64,000 nucleotides of DNA from Aedes albopictus (taxonomy: Eukaryota > Arthropoda > Insecta > Diptera > Culicidae). Both the position numbers and the translations under genes were made by a program. Within the stretch, counting starts at the first letter, position 1, and every line of letters begins with the position of its first letter. The DNA lies in NCBI RefSeq assembly GCF_035046485.1, contig NC_085137.1, positions 252,424,733 through 252,488,732 on the forward strand, read 5' to 3'. Of this stretch, positions 22,936 to 33,239 are shown in pieces. The notes beneath the pieces are model-generated. The model was not told the DNA's origin. It searched no databases and saw nothing but the letters and a program-made list of their open reading frames with translations.

Positions 22936-23010
22936 TAAGTTGATCGAGCTGAAATTTTGCACAGTTGATATGGAGGCAAAATGGAACTCAAAAAGTATTC
23001 AGGGACGGGG
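22936..23010. repeat. Half arm of the 6657-type foldback
   Basis: GATCGAGCTGAAATTTTGCA, CAGTTGATATGG and AAAATGGAACTCAAAAAGT match the right arm at 7255-7335. Confidence 0.6.
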
Positions 23011-23149
23011 ATTTTCGCTTTTTTTTCATATGAATAATCGTATCCCAGACTACGTAATTTTGTGAAGTTTTTATATTTTCTAACATTTGTTGTCGATGTA
23101 AGAATCGGAATAAAAAAAAACAGTTCAAAAAACATAATAGAAATGACTA

Positions 23150-24050
23150 ACATTTCATGGCAGCACTGGAACCATGTGCATACGCAAATACATTGGTGCC
23201 CAGAATAATGGCTTCCATCTCTAGACCCCACCGAAATGTTCGTCGTCCATCCAGTAACTTTATTTCCGCTAGTTTTGCGTGTGTTTGTGTACGTTTTGGT
23301 TGTTTAATTTTAATTGGATTTTTTTACAACCTTCGTTTCGCTAGTCGCGGCTGCCATCCCTAGCCACCCCACGCAATTTCGCGCGCTCCTTTCGCCGCAG
23401 TTATTATATCTTGTTCCGAATTTCCCGCGGTTAAACAAGTGTAATCTTCACGGATATAAATTTAACAGCTTTGTCTGTAGCGTCGTCGATGTACTAATTT
23501 ACTGTTTGCGAGTCATTTAACCGCGAGTGAGTGGCGCGGCGGCCGGTCGGTCGGTCGGTTTTGGGTCCGTGTCAGTTCGCCATTCCGCAGCTGTTTGACC
23601 GTCGTTGCGTTGTTGGCCTGGCCGGTTGCCGCTCTCCCGTCGTGTCGTCGTCCTTTCATAGATGATTTTTTTTTCGTCGTCGTTCTCTTCCGGTTACTCT
23701 TCGAGCGAGAGCTCGTCGATGTTTGAATGTGGGCGCATGAATGAACAAAACGCGAGCACTAAATTAAACAAGGGCCTTGCGCTTTAGTGAGGGGGCGCCT
23801 GCGTTATTTATGCCCGCGAGCAATTAAATTTCTTGTTTGGAATTGTTTGTTTTAATTTGCGTTTGTCGTATGTAGAGAGGGTCGTCATCAGGGCCATGCA
23901 TTTGGAGGAGTGCTATGCTATGTGTGTTTGTGTTTTAACAATGGAATGTTCTACGTTTGAAGCTGTAGCAAAATTGTCATCAAATGAATTTGATGCGTTA
24001 AATGATCACGTCAATGTTTAGCACTCATTCATGTAAATCGGTGTGGATTT
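23150..24050 (+). other. GC-rich candidate 5' exon or promoter region
   Basis: A markedly GC/CpG-rich block (23340-23760) with four CGGT units near 23541-23558 (CGGTCGGTCGGTCGGTT) and an arthropod initiator-like TCAGTT at about 23571. No repeats and no long frame. Its composition is unlike the surrounding transposons and resembles a mosquito 5' UTR/promoter, but no TATA box, DPE or splice donor could be fixed. Confidence 0.3.
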
Positions 24051-24059
24051 CTCGAAGTC

Positions 24060-24680
24060 GAACATGAGCATGCTTTGTTGAGACTTTATAAGTCAACGAT
24101 GGCTGCCAAGCAGGACCATGATAAACTCATGGTAACTGCGGCAGCAGCAGAGCCCTTGAAGGTTAAAGTACCAAAGTCTACCCAGACGGAGGCCTTATTC
24201 ACGAGAAGCCCGAATGTCGGCTTTGGAGGCAAGTTCTCCTCCTTATGGACAATTTGAGATATTTGTATCCCGGAAGGATCGAAGGGAGCAGGGATTTGTG
24301 ACCATTTGTAGTTTTTCAGCCACCGCAGGCGTAGGTTAGGGCAAGTCATAAGGAGAACCCTTGAGGACAGGAAGAACAAGAAGAGAGAGATAGAGGAAAG
24401 CGCAGGGACACCCAACCCGAAAGGGGCTGTTCATAAACCACGTAGACCAAAATTTGGCCATCTCAGACACCCCCCTCCCCCCTCGTAGACTTTTGTCCAT
24501 ACAAAAATTTTAAAATTTGTATGGAGCGTAGACTTTGGCCAGACCCCCCCCCCCCCCCCCTCCCCCCAAAAAGTCTACGTGGTTTATGAACGGCCCCAAA
24601 AAGATAGGAGGGCGGGTGCCAAGCGTAAGAATCAAGACACGGTCGTCATCAACACGGACGGGTCTAAGTAAATATGCTGA
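24060..24680 (+). pseudogene. Possible R1-type LINE ORF1 fragment, broken by a MITE
   Basis: Conceptual reading gives LKVKVPKSTQTEALF, then after the MITE (24424-24597) a basic stretch and KNQDTVVINTDGSK. The latter resembles the 'ALxIKTxxxxYADVL' segment of R1-clade ORF1. Stops occur in every frame. The assignment is weak because no CCHC knuckles are visible. Confidence 0.35.
24424..24597. mobile_element. MITE with TTCATAAACCACGTAGAC ends
   Basis: GGGGCTGTTCATAAACCACG and its complement CGTGGTTTATGAACGGCCCC bound 174 bp. The core has complementary GTAGACTTTTGTCCATACAA words and a long poly-C tract (24544-24567). Related to 8912-9074. Confidence 0.8.
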
Positions 24681-24943
24681 TGCTTGAAGGCGAAGAGGAG
24701 CAATGCCAATACGCGAACAGCAAACACCCGACGGAGAGTCCCAAGGAGCTAGGCCTTCAAAAGAGCCACAACTGACAAGTTATAGTGCAGATAATGCAGC
24801 TGAACCTGGACCACTGTGACGCAGCCTAACAACTACTCTGTCAGGCAGACGCTGAGTAGGCGAATAGCGCCATGTTACCGGATCCACGGAAGCCGTCGGT
24901 AACGGCAACTATGTTGTAGATGGGTCAAAACTAGCGACGATAT

Positions 24944-25418
24944 ATTTGTGGGCTTTGCGGCCGTGCGGCTAGTAGCGTCAGTCGTTTGGGCGTTTCGTAA
25001 GCCTCTAAGTGTGGGTTTGAATGACACTCCAGTCGAGAAAAACTTATCGTTAAGGACAGACTTGTTAGAATCCCAAAATGGCCGTCTAAATGGCCGACTT
25101 CGGCATCTACTCACGATTTTGGAAGCACAAATCTCTTCGTAAACAAAATCAGCGCACCTGATCTTTTTATTTTAAGCTTATTACAAGTGAGCAAGAACAG
25201 AATAATAAAATGTACTGTTGTTTGAAGCTGGCTTCTTAAGATTTGTGCGTCTGAAGTTCTGATGCACTGTTGAAGCGGGATTTCATGACGTTTGTCCTTA
25301 AACGGAAAATTCTCCACTGAGCCACTGGGTGTTAAGTGTGTTGTCCGTTGTCTCGTGCTAGTGTAATGTTCAGTCTGCGCAACTTTTGGCTGAAAACAAT
25401 GTGATTCTCTTTTTTTAA
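24944..25418 (+). mobile_element. tRNA-derived SINE with TSD, carrying a nested element
   Basis: The head GCGGCCGTGCGGCTAG is followed by B-box-like GTGGGTTTGAATGAC. The body GCCACTGGGTGTT...TTGTCCGTTGTCTCGTG is shared with the SINE at 37013. It is flanked by the 11-bp repeat AGCGACGATAT (24933-24943, 25419-25429). The body is split at 25054 by a TTAA-flanked 244-bp element, and removing that restores a continuous SINE. Confidence 0.75.
25054..25297. mobile_element. TTAA-flanked MITE nested in a SINE
   Basis: TTAA at 25050-25053 and 25298-25301. The short imperfect inverted ends are GGACAGAC and the complement of GGACAAAC. Excision reconstitutes the SINE body. TTAA duplication suggests piggyBac type, though the ends do not begin CCC. 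Confidence 0.55.
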
Positions 25419-25429
25419 AGCGACGATAT

Positions 25430-25865
25430 GGACAACGAATACCCAGTCCAGGAGTTGAAGCCTACATCCTACAAGGGCTTCACGGTTGACGGAGTTTGAA
25501 GCGGATGCGTAGTCGCCCTTCGGTCTACGGGTGGTTCCGGATCGACGTTTCGGCCACGAATCCGAGACAAAACATTTCCTTAGCCCTTGACATATACAAT
25601 CCACAACCAACTATTCACATATTAGTAACCTAAGAAATTCTAAGGTTCAACGCTACCTACACATCAACAACCATACAGTTCTATCACGGTAACCGACCGA
25701 AACGTCGGATGTAAGCTTAAGAATCCGTTTTTGAGTTATTCCTCCAAAGACTGAACGCCATTCCTCTTCCAACACAAGACACACAAATTGACCAGATTTA
25801 GTGGAATCCTTTATTTGACTCCTTAGTGGACCCTCCCTCCGCGTGGCACCGGCCAAACGAAAACG
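25430..25865. other. Unassigned; opposing CGAAACGTCGG motifs
   Basis: ACGTTTCGGCC (25549) and CCGAAACGTCGGATGTAAGC (25690) face each other as inverted repeats. The same CGAAACGTCGGATGTAA word is in the element at 56105-56445. It may be a fragment of that family. Confidence 0.35.
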
Positions 25866-27868
25866 ACCTACGACTCATTCATTTCGGCATCTCCAAAAAC
25901 ATGGCCATACGTAGCACCTTTTTTCCAACACTGCACCTGGAGATCACCACAGTAGACTGACCACGTCCTGATTGACGGTCGGCACTTCTTCGGCATTATC
26001 GACGTTAGGACCTTTTGTGGCGCTAACATCGACTCCGATCACTATCTGGTGATGGTCAAACTGCTCCCAAAGCTTCCCGCCATCAATAACGCACGGTACC
26101 GGCGACCGCCACGCTACAACCTTTAGCGACTGAAGCAACCGGATGTCGCCTCAGCATACGCACAGAATTTCGAGGCAGCGTTGCCAGACGAGGGCGAAAT
26201 CGATGCTGGAAAACAGTAAAAGCAGTCATTAACAACGCAACCGAGAGCACCATCGGGTACGTGGAAAGGAGTCGACGAAACGAATGGTTCGACGAGGAAT
26301 GCAGTGCGATTTTGCAGGAGAAGAACGCAGCACGGGCGGTAATGCTGCAGCAAGGAACTCGGCAGAACGTGGAACGTTACAAGCAGAAGCAGAACCAGCA
26401 GACCCGCTTCTTTCCGGAGAAAAGCGCCGCCTGGACAAAGCGAAGTGCGAGGAAATGGAACTGTTGTGCCGTTCCCATGAAACAAGGAAGTTATACGAGA
26501 AGCTCAACGCATCCTCCAACGGCCGCCAGCCGTAATATGCAGGGATAAGGACGGAGGCCTCTTCACGGACATGAGGTAATCGAAAGGTGGAAGTAGCGCT
26601 TCGACGAGCACCTGAATGACGTGGAAGACGTAGGCACGGGAGACCGTGACAACGAAGGGAACGACTACGCCAATGCAGCAGAGGACGGAACTAAGCCAAC
26701 TATCACGCTGAGGGAAGTTAGAGATGCTATTCATCAGCTCAAAACCTACAAAGCAGCTGGTAACCGAACAGATACCGCAGCAGTGGAAGGAAGGGGTAAT
26801 CTGCCCCATACACAAGAAAGGCGACCATTTGTAATGTGAGAACTACGGAGCAAACACCAATTTGAATGCTGCCTACAAAGCGCTATCCCAGATCATCTCC
26901 CGTCGTCTGTCACCTCAAACGAATGAGATCGTGAGAAGCTATAAAGCCGGTTCCATCAACGGCCGGTCGACAACGGACCAGATCTTAAGAAATGCCGTAA
27001 ATACCAGGTCCCAATGCATCACCTGCTCATCGACTTCAAAGCGGTATACGACAATATCGACCGCATCGAGCTATGGAAAATCAAGGATGAAAACGTCCTT
27101 CCTGGGAAGCTGACTAGACAGATTAAAGCAACGATGAACGATGTGCTAAATTGCGTAGGAGAACTATCTAGTTCATTCGAATCTCGCCGGGGACTGCGAC
27201 AGGGTTACGGACTCTCATGCCTACTCTTCAACATCGCTCTGGTAGATGTAATGCGACGAGCCGAGCTCAACAGCCGGGGTACGATTTTCACAAAATCCGG
27301 TCAATTTGTGAGCTTTGTGAACGACATGGACATTATCGCCAGAGCATTTGGAACGGTGACAGAACTGTACACCTGCTTGAAACGCGAAGTAGCAAAGGTC
27401 GGGCAGTTGGTGAATTCGTCCCAATTAAAGTACATGCTGGCAGGCGAAAATACAAAGGCGCATCATCAGTGAAAGTCGTGCCTTCTATGGGCTCCAGAAG
27501 AAGCCGCGGTCTAAAAAGATTCACCCATGCACCAAGTGGTTCTCTACGAACACGAGACATGGACCATGCTCGAGGAGGACCGGAAAGCACTCGTAGTTTT
27601 CGAGCGACACGTGTTAAGGACGATCGGCGGTGTGCAGGAGAACGGTGTGTGGCGAAGAAGGATGAACCACGAGCTCGCTGCACTTTGCGGCGAACCCAGA
27701 TCCAGAAGGTGGCCAGAACCGGAAGGGTATGGTGGGCAGGGCATGTTTCAAGAATGCCAAACAACACCCTTCAAAGTTGGTGTTCGTGACTGATCCGGTT
27801 GGCACAAGAAGACAAGACTGATCCGGTTTGGTACGGACCAGGTGGAGAGTAATACTAAATAAATGAAA
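25866..27868 (+). pseudogene. RTE-like LINE, copy 2
   Basis: Reads in order through many frameshifts: endonuclease end (DHVLIDGRHFFGIIDVRT, then NIDSDHYLVMVK near 26030-26070), linker (EWFDEECSAI), RT (QLKTYKAAG, SYKAGSINGRSTTDQ, HHLLIDFKAVYDNIDR, RRGLRQGYGLSCLLFNIAL, then FVNDMDII where FADDMDII is expected), and tail (YEHETWTMLEEDRKAL, RRMNHELAALCGE, AGHVSRMP). The catalytic FADD reads FVND in this copy, so it would be dead even without the frameshifts. It ends near 27868 with TAATACTAAATAAATGA. Confidence 0.8.
27014..27472 (+). pseudogene. RTE copy 2 reverse-transcriptase fragment
   Basis: The longest intact piece of copy 2 (152 codons). It covers RT palm motifs: LIDFKAVYDNIDR (motif A, first catalytic Asp present), RRGLRQGYG (expected QG/SP-type loop, mutated), and FVNDMDIIARAF (motif C; the first Asp of the DD pair is replaced by Asn). 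VGQLVNSSQLKYMLAGE follows, where this family has GL.VNASKTKYM. Compare copy 3, which keeps FADDMDII. Confidence 0.75.
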
Positions 27869-28127
27869 TGTACTTACTCTAGCTGTTGACACGAGCTCTC
27901 GCATTACACCTTTGTTTGCGATATTAAACAGCAGGCACTGGAGTGAATCCATTATTTTGTCGAAATTGTGCCCAGTCTCCCCTACTTAACACCAGCAGTT
28001 GAACTACAAGGGCAGTTCTGAATAAAAATTCAAACCTGAATCAGGATTTACTGGAAAAACTTGTAATTAGAAGGCACGAAATGTTGCTAATTGGCAAATT
28101 GAGAGATGAAATTTGTGAAAAAAATCG

Positions 28128-28200
28128 CGTTCTGGTGGGATTCGAACCCACGACTCCGTATTCGCTAGACCGGCGCTTTAACCAACTAAGCCACAGAACA
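28128..28200 (-). tRNA. tRNA-like sequence, copy 1 (probably pseudo)
   Basis: 73 nt: acceptor TGTTCTG/CAGAACG (7 pairs with one G-T), D stem GCTT/AAGC, A-box TGGCTTAGTTGG, T arm GTGGG-TTCGAAT-CCCAC. The anticodon arm does not close properly (CCGGT..ATACG), so the anticodon is ambiguous (AGC in the usual place, in a tRNA-Thr-like context). It looks like a SINE-type tRNA relic rather than a working gene. Confidence 0.6.
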
Positions 28201-28333
28201 GGTAATGGTTCTGCGGAATAGAAAGCCAAACTGACTCCGAAGCCGCACCGTGAACACTCCTATTTCACAAACTCACTCTCTTTTCGGCTTAGATGCCAAT
28301 CCACAACACACTCCTGTTTGTGCCCACTACCTA

Positions 28334-28729
28334 CACTCAGCGAAGTAAACTACCGAAATTCATCAAAATACCTTATGAAATTTAGCCATAACTGTAAAGT
28401 ATGGATGCCATAAGAATACCTTATGAAAATTGAACATGCTTATTATGATCTAATTACATAAGATAAACTTATGAAAAGAGCAAAAAAATCACAAAATGAT
28501 GCAGACTGGAATCGATCCATGAACGTCGAGATCACTGAGCTCGTGCCCAACCCACGCGGCTATCGACGCTTGAGAATATCGTGTTGCTAAATGTGTATAA
28601 AAGCCAAACTGTGAGTCGATTCTGCGTTATAGACCGACCTTATGAAAATCGTTTTGGCCGTTATGAATTGTTTAAATGCCATTTCATAAGTTGGACCTTA
28701 TGATTATCTTAGATTTATTTGCCTGAGTG
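28334..28729. mobile_element. TA-flanked MITE, 396 bp, with a documented empty site
   Basis: The ends are CACTCAGCGAAGTAAA and the complement of CACTCAGGCAAATAAA. TA is duplicated (28332-28333, 28730-28731). The two sister units read ccTAcaag uninterrupted at the same place (29246, 29531), giving the empty site within the window. ACCTTATGAAA-type subterminal repeats occur at both ends. Tc1/mariner-type TA target. Confidence 0.85.
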
Positions 28730-29037
28730 TACAAGTGCGAGCGAGTTATTTATATGAAGCCGAGACTTACTCTCGCACTCCGCATACCTAGCCACCAGGC
28801 AGTTTGTTTTGCTGGTGTCTAATTAGTATGCGTCGAGAGCTCGGCACGGTCGGACGCTCGGACGACCGAATTGCGCCAAGTGACGCAAGCAAGGGTACAA
28901 TGATGCATATTGCCCATTTTACTGGCATTTTACCAGGTTAGCTGGTATGTCTGAAACATACTGGAAAAACTTGTAATTAGAAGGCACGAAATGTTGCTAA
29001 TTGGCAAATTGAGAGATGAAATTTGTGAAAAAAATCG

Positions 29038-29110
29038 CGTTCTGGTGGGATTCGAACCCACGACTCCGTATTCGCTAGACCGGCGCTTTAACCAACTAAG
29101 CCACAGAACA
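29038..29110 (-). tRNA. tRNA-like sequence, copy 2
   Basis: Identical to the copy at 28128-28200, in the same orientation, in the second minus-strand unit. Confidence 0.6.
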
Positions 29111-29665
29111 GGTAATGGTTCTGCGGAATAGAAAGCCAAACTGACTCCGAAGCCGCACCGTGAACACTCCTATTTCACAAACTCATCTCTCTTTTCGGCT
29201 TAGATGCCAATCCACAACACACTCCTGTTTGTGCCCACTACCTACAAGTGCGAGCGAGTTATTTATATGAAGCCGAGACTTACTGTGCGAGAGTTTTTCC
29301 AGTATGTTTCAGACATACCAGCTAACCTGGTAAAATGCCAGTAAAATGGGCAATATGCATCATTGTACCCTTGCTTGCGTCACTTGGCGCAGTTCGGTCG
29401 TCCGAGCGTCCGACCGTGCCGAGCTCTCGACGCATACTAATTAGACACCAGCAAAACAAACTGCCTGGTGGCTAGGTATGCGGAGTGCGAGAGTAAGTCT
29501 CGGCTTCATATAAATAACTCGCTCGCACTTGTAGGTAGTGGGCACAAACAGGAGTGTGTTGTGGATTGGCATCTAAGCCGAAAAGAGAGATGAGTTTGTG
29601 AAATAGGAGTGTTCACGGTGCGGCTTCGGAGTCAGTTTGGCTTTCTATTCCGCAGAACCATTACC

Positions 29666-29738
29666 TGTTCTGTGGCTTAGTTGGTTAAAGCGCCGGTCTA
29701 GCGAATACGGAGTCGTGGGTTCGAATCCCACCAGAACG
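29666..29738 (+). tRNA. tRNA-like sequence, copy 3
   Basis: Identical 73-nt sequence on the plus strand in the inverted unit. Same strong acceptor, D and T arms and the same defective anticodon arm. Confidence 0.6.
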
Positions 29739-29890
29739 CGATTTTTTTCACAAATTTCATCTCTCAATTTGCCAATTAGCAACATTTCGTGCCTTCTAAT
29801 TACAAGTTTTTCCAGTATGTTTCAGACATACCAGCTAACCTGGTAAAATGCCAGTAAAATGGGCAATATGCATCATTGTGAATCAGGATT

Positions 29891-31000
29891 ACCATAAAAC
29901 ATTCTTTTCAACCAACCGATTAAGCTGAAACAAATAAATCGAAACAAAGAAATTCCCCAGCAAACCATGTCGTTCTCTTTCTCAATCCCATCATACACGG
30001 CAAATCAGTTTTCTGGAACAAGCATTTTCCTGAACAAATTCTTCCCATCTTACAAGTACCTACTCTTGCCAACAAACAGTTCGTTCCCGTCCACGTTATA
30101 CAATGCTGGAATCCCTTATCGTAACTTTGCTTCCTTGTTCTAACGAAAGTCCTTCCAACCGGCGGCGACGACGACGGCGGCTGTGAGGTGCCGCTGCTAG
30201 GAATCGAAGAAGTTTGCGGTGAGATGCGTTCACCAGTTATCTGATATCCCTGCGCTTCACACGGCAGTGTTGTCAGATTTACATTCACCACCCAGTTGGG
30301 TCCCGGTTAGAATCCTTACCAGCCACCAGCAGGGGAAATCATAGAGCTCTGTGTATCGTGACTATCTTTAAAGTTGCAGCGCATATAGACCGGGTGGTGG
30401 AAAGAGAACAGTGCAAACAGGGAAAAGCATCCCTCAGCTCTGCGCAGCAGTCATCCATCTCTTTCACACCCGCCACCGACCGACCGACCAACCGACCGTC
30501 CGTCGGACCAGTCAGAGCGTTGCATTGTTTTATGGTGTTTTCCTCCGGCTCTCGGTCTCTGGTCTCATATATTTCAGAGAGCAGCCATGATTGATTTATA
30601 ACATCTTTCTTAGTTCTTTGTTATTTTTTTCTTCTTCCTTAAGGGTGTGTTGTCGGCTGCCTAGCTGAGCTGGTCGGGATGGTTTGAATTTCCTCTTCAA
30701 GTGGAATAAACATTTGTACGAAGACCGACGCTGCTGTTTGTGACCCTCATTCCTCTCTATGTGAGCTATGTGAACGTGCTAGCCGTAGATCAAATTCTGG
30801 TGCAATATTTGGTGTGAGGATTTAAGAGCATTTGGTCAAGATAAACATTGAATTACAAATTGAAGACGACCGCTCTCGGGACGGAGGAAGCCATCTATCA
30901 GTTCTGATGATTTCTGCAACGGAACGATACTTTATTTCTAACAAGACCGCGTGGAAGTCACGTTCATTTGTCCATGTACAAATCTAAGGATATATTTTTT
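29891..31000. other. Unassigned; possible host 5' exon near 30.4-30.6 kb
   Basis: Low-repeat DNA. A minus frame of 123 codons (29920-30291) has a Ser/Pro-rich segment but no recognised domain. At 30475-30520 there are CCGACCGACC-type repeats followed by GGACCAGTCAGAGCG, in a GC-rich block reminiscent of a mosquito 5' UTR. Nothing definite. Confidence 0.3.
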
Positions 31001-31002
31001 TT

Positions 31003-31217
31003 TTCGAATGAGTGTAATCAGTTTCGTACCTTCTAATTCCGCCCTAATTGCTTATCCTTTGACATATACGCGTATTTCGACTACCACTTGTAATCTTCCT
31101 TAGAGTCAGTTATCCACTGAGGAAGATTACAAGTGGTAGTCGAAATACGCGTATCTGTCAAAGGATAAGCAATTAGGGCGGAATTAAAAGATACGAAACT
31201 GATTACACTCATTCGAA
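31003..31217. repeat. 215-bp palindrome with hammerhead-like core
   Basis: TTCGAATGAGTGTAATCAGT is complemented at 31198-31217. Each arm contains CTTATCCTTTGACA and ATACGCGTAT in mirror. On the plus strand CTGAGGA (31117-31123), a hairpin GATTAC/GTAGTC, GAAA and ATACGCGTATC follow in hammerhead order (see findings). Confidence 0.65.
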
Positions 31218-31261
31218 GAGGGTATTCTGCTTAGAAGGTTCGAAAAGTCGGTACAAGATAT

Positions 31262-31417
31262 TGTAGGATCGGTAACGATTACAATGCGTCATATATGAAC
31301 AGGATTTAAGAATTTGAATTATGGTAAATCATAGTATGCTGGAAATATATCGGCCTCTTGTTTAGATTACCGTTCTGACAATTAGACGTGTTTTTCATTC
31401 AGACTTCCGATACTACA
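31262..31417 (+). repeat. Left LTR
   Basis: 156 bp, TG...CA, with short inverted ends TGTAG..ATCGG/CCGAT..CTACA. No difference from the right LTR was seen by eye. Confidence 0.85.
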
Positions 31418-31437
31418 TTTGGCGACTGAGGATAAAT
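31418..31437 (+). promoter_or_regulatory. Candidate tRNA primer-binding site
   Basis: TTTGGCGACTGAGGATAAAT directly follows the LTR. TGGCGAC is a common primer-site start in Ty3/gypsy-type elements. The tRNA cannot be fixed here. Confidence 0.5.
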
Positions 31438-31909
31438 TAAGTGAAAATTAGTATGTGATTAATTGTGTTTCGTGAGTGAAATGAGTGATTTTGATAAAAG
31501 TTGTGATTTGGAGATAATTGCTCACATTTTCAGCTGAAAGTATGGATGGATAAGGTAGGTGTCTGTAAACGACTATCTATAGGAGTGAAATGTTTTCGAC
31601 ATTGTTGGTCGGTCACCATACCAACAGCGTGCGTGTGATGGAAAAATCCACTGAAAGAGGATGGTATCCTGCAGAAGTTGGGATGCCGGAGTGTAGCGAT
31701 TGAAAGGTAAATGATGGTGAAAAATAAAGTATTTGAATTTTGCCATCAATAGTTTATTTTATTGAGTCGTGCTATAATAATTGGAGCAGGGGATCTGCAA
31801 GCGGCAAAGTAGGTCTATTGCTCATCTTTTGTAAGTTTGTTAGTGTCGACTTGCAAGGCATCGTTTGCCTGATCGAATCTTGCTGAAAAATTTGTTTGTG
31901 TTGCTGATT

Positions 31910-32207
31910 CTTCTTCTTCTTATTTCTGGCGAGCCGACACCGTTCGGCATCAGCTCTAGTTTAACGTCCGCCTATTTCTGGTACTAAGCCTAAACACGGA
32001 CGGTCAGGGAGACATCCACACACACCTGACACCCTACATATCGAACCCATCAACACATGGGCCGGGACCTACGGCTTTACTTCCTATCCGAGGGAAGGCG
32101 TGATCAGATATTTTTGTCTCAGAAATACCGACGGCGTCGACTAGGATTGAACCTAGACCGACTGGGGTGAGAGGCAACCACGCTTACCACTACACCACCG
32201 ACGCCGC
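31910..32207 (-). mobile_element. tRNA-derived SINE, minus strand, with TSD
   Basis: On the minus strand GGCGTCGGTGGTGTAGTGGT (A-box) and GGTCTAGGTTCAATCCTAG (B-box) lead a body ending in AAATAAGAAGAAGAAG. The 13-bp repeat TGTGTTGCTGATT flanks it (31897-31909, 32208-32220). Nested in the LTR element. Confidence 0.9.
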
Positions 32208-32220
32208 TGTGTTGCTGATT

Positions 32221-33239
32221 GGGATGGCCTACGATTTCGCATTGTTTTGTTTGGGTTGACCCACTCGAAAAACATTAGGTAGGGTATTGGTTCCCTTATT
32301 AAGCATGTGGCTCCCGTTTTCATCCTACGAAAAACAAAGGATTGAAGCGCCGTTTGTTTTGTTTATTATTTTTGTATTTTTTGTTAGAAGTGAGCACGCA
32401 TGAAAACAAAAAAAACGGAGTCAATCGATGCCGTAATCGCTTGTTTTTGAATAGGATGAAATTGGGAGCATGAGATTACTGATGGCACACAAACCCTAGG
32501 CGTAGTAGGTACGAGTTTGCCATGTCCGATAATGGGTCTGCTTCCTCCCTGAATGACTGAATTTAGCAATGTGATATTGTAATGAAAAGTTGATTTAAGG
32601 TCATTTTGGCGTGAAATTAGAATGATTTTACGTTTCAAACTACTGCTTGTTCTTTAACTTATTCTTAAATTTTCCACAAGCTACACTAGTGCGATACTGT
32701 CTGCAATGACTGAGCTCATAATGGCCGGAAGATCAAATTGGAGATTTCAGTTTTGTTTGACTTTTTTGAGATTTTAGTTTCGTGTTGAGTTTCTTTAACA
32801 ATGGAACATAATTGCAAATAAGATTATTTTCATACGGAATTTTATTCGTTCCATCGAGGTTGTGCCACGGATTCAGAGATAAAGATTGGAACTGGTGAAC
32901 AATTGAGTCTAACTGTCGGTAAACAAAAGATCTTGGTTTTGTTCAAATGTGACGTTAGTTTCTCTTCTACTATAATGCATTTTGATTACTTGATGCTATA
33001 TGGATCGTTGCAAATATAAAAAAAATCAATAGGTATTACTACCAATACTACTGCTACACAAGACAATAAACAAAATAATAAAAAAACATGGAACATCATC
33101 GATGTGTTTATTAACTCGATTTTGGATTTGATGATGAATATTCATTCTGATGAACATTTAAAGGGAATTCCAGTTTGACAACCATGACCTTATAGGTTAG
33201 GATCACATAAAAGCATTTGTCTGTCAAAAACTGTCTTGT
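32221..33239 (+). other. LTR-element interior, non-coding
   Basis: AT-rich, no repeats or frames that I recognise. The longest minus frame (32384-32638) resembles nothing known to me. Confidence 0.4.

Larger units (their letters stand above)
28049..29878. mobile_element. Composite of three tRNA-bearing units with 12-bp TSD
   Basis: The whole 1.83 kb is flanked by TGAATCAGGATT (28037-28048, 29879-29890). Inside, a unit of about 517 bp (best seen at 29362-29878, plus) is present as one full plus copy with a 73-bp tail of another before it (29289-29361), and as two head-to-tail minus copies (about 29285-28898 and 28897-28049). The halves therefore form a large inverted repeat centred near 29287. 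Each unit ends ...GTTTTTCCAGTATGTTTC...GCATCATTG and contains a tRNA-like sequence. One unit carries a TA MITE. Confidence 0.7.

Noticed and set aside
28128..29738. Three functional tRNA genes
   Set aside because: The acceptor, D and T arms are good but the anticodon arm does not pair, and all copies sit in a mobile composite.
29920..30291. 123-codon minus-strand frame with Ser/Pro-rich part
   Set aside because: No domain, no clear start or splice context; left as unassigned.
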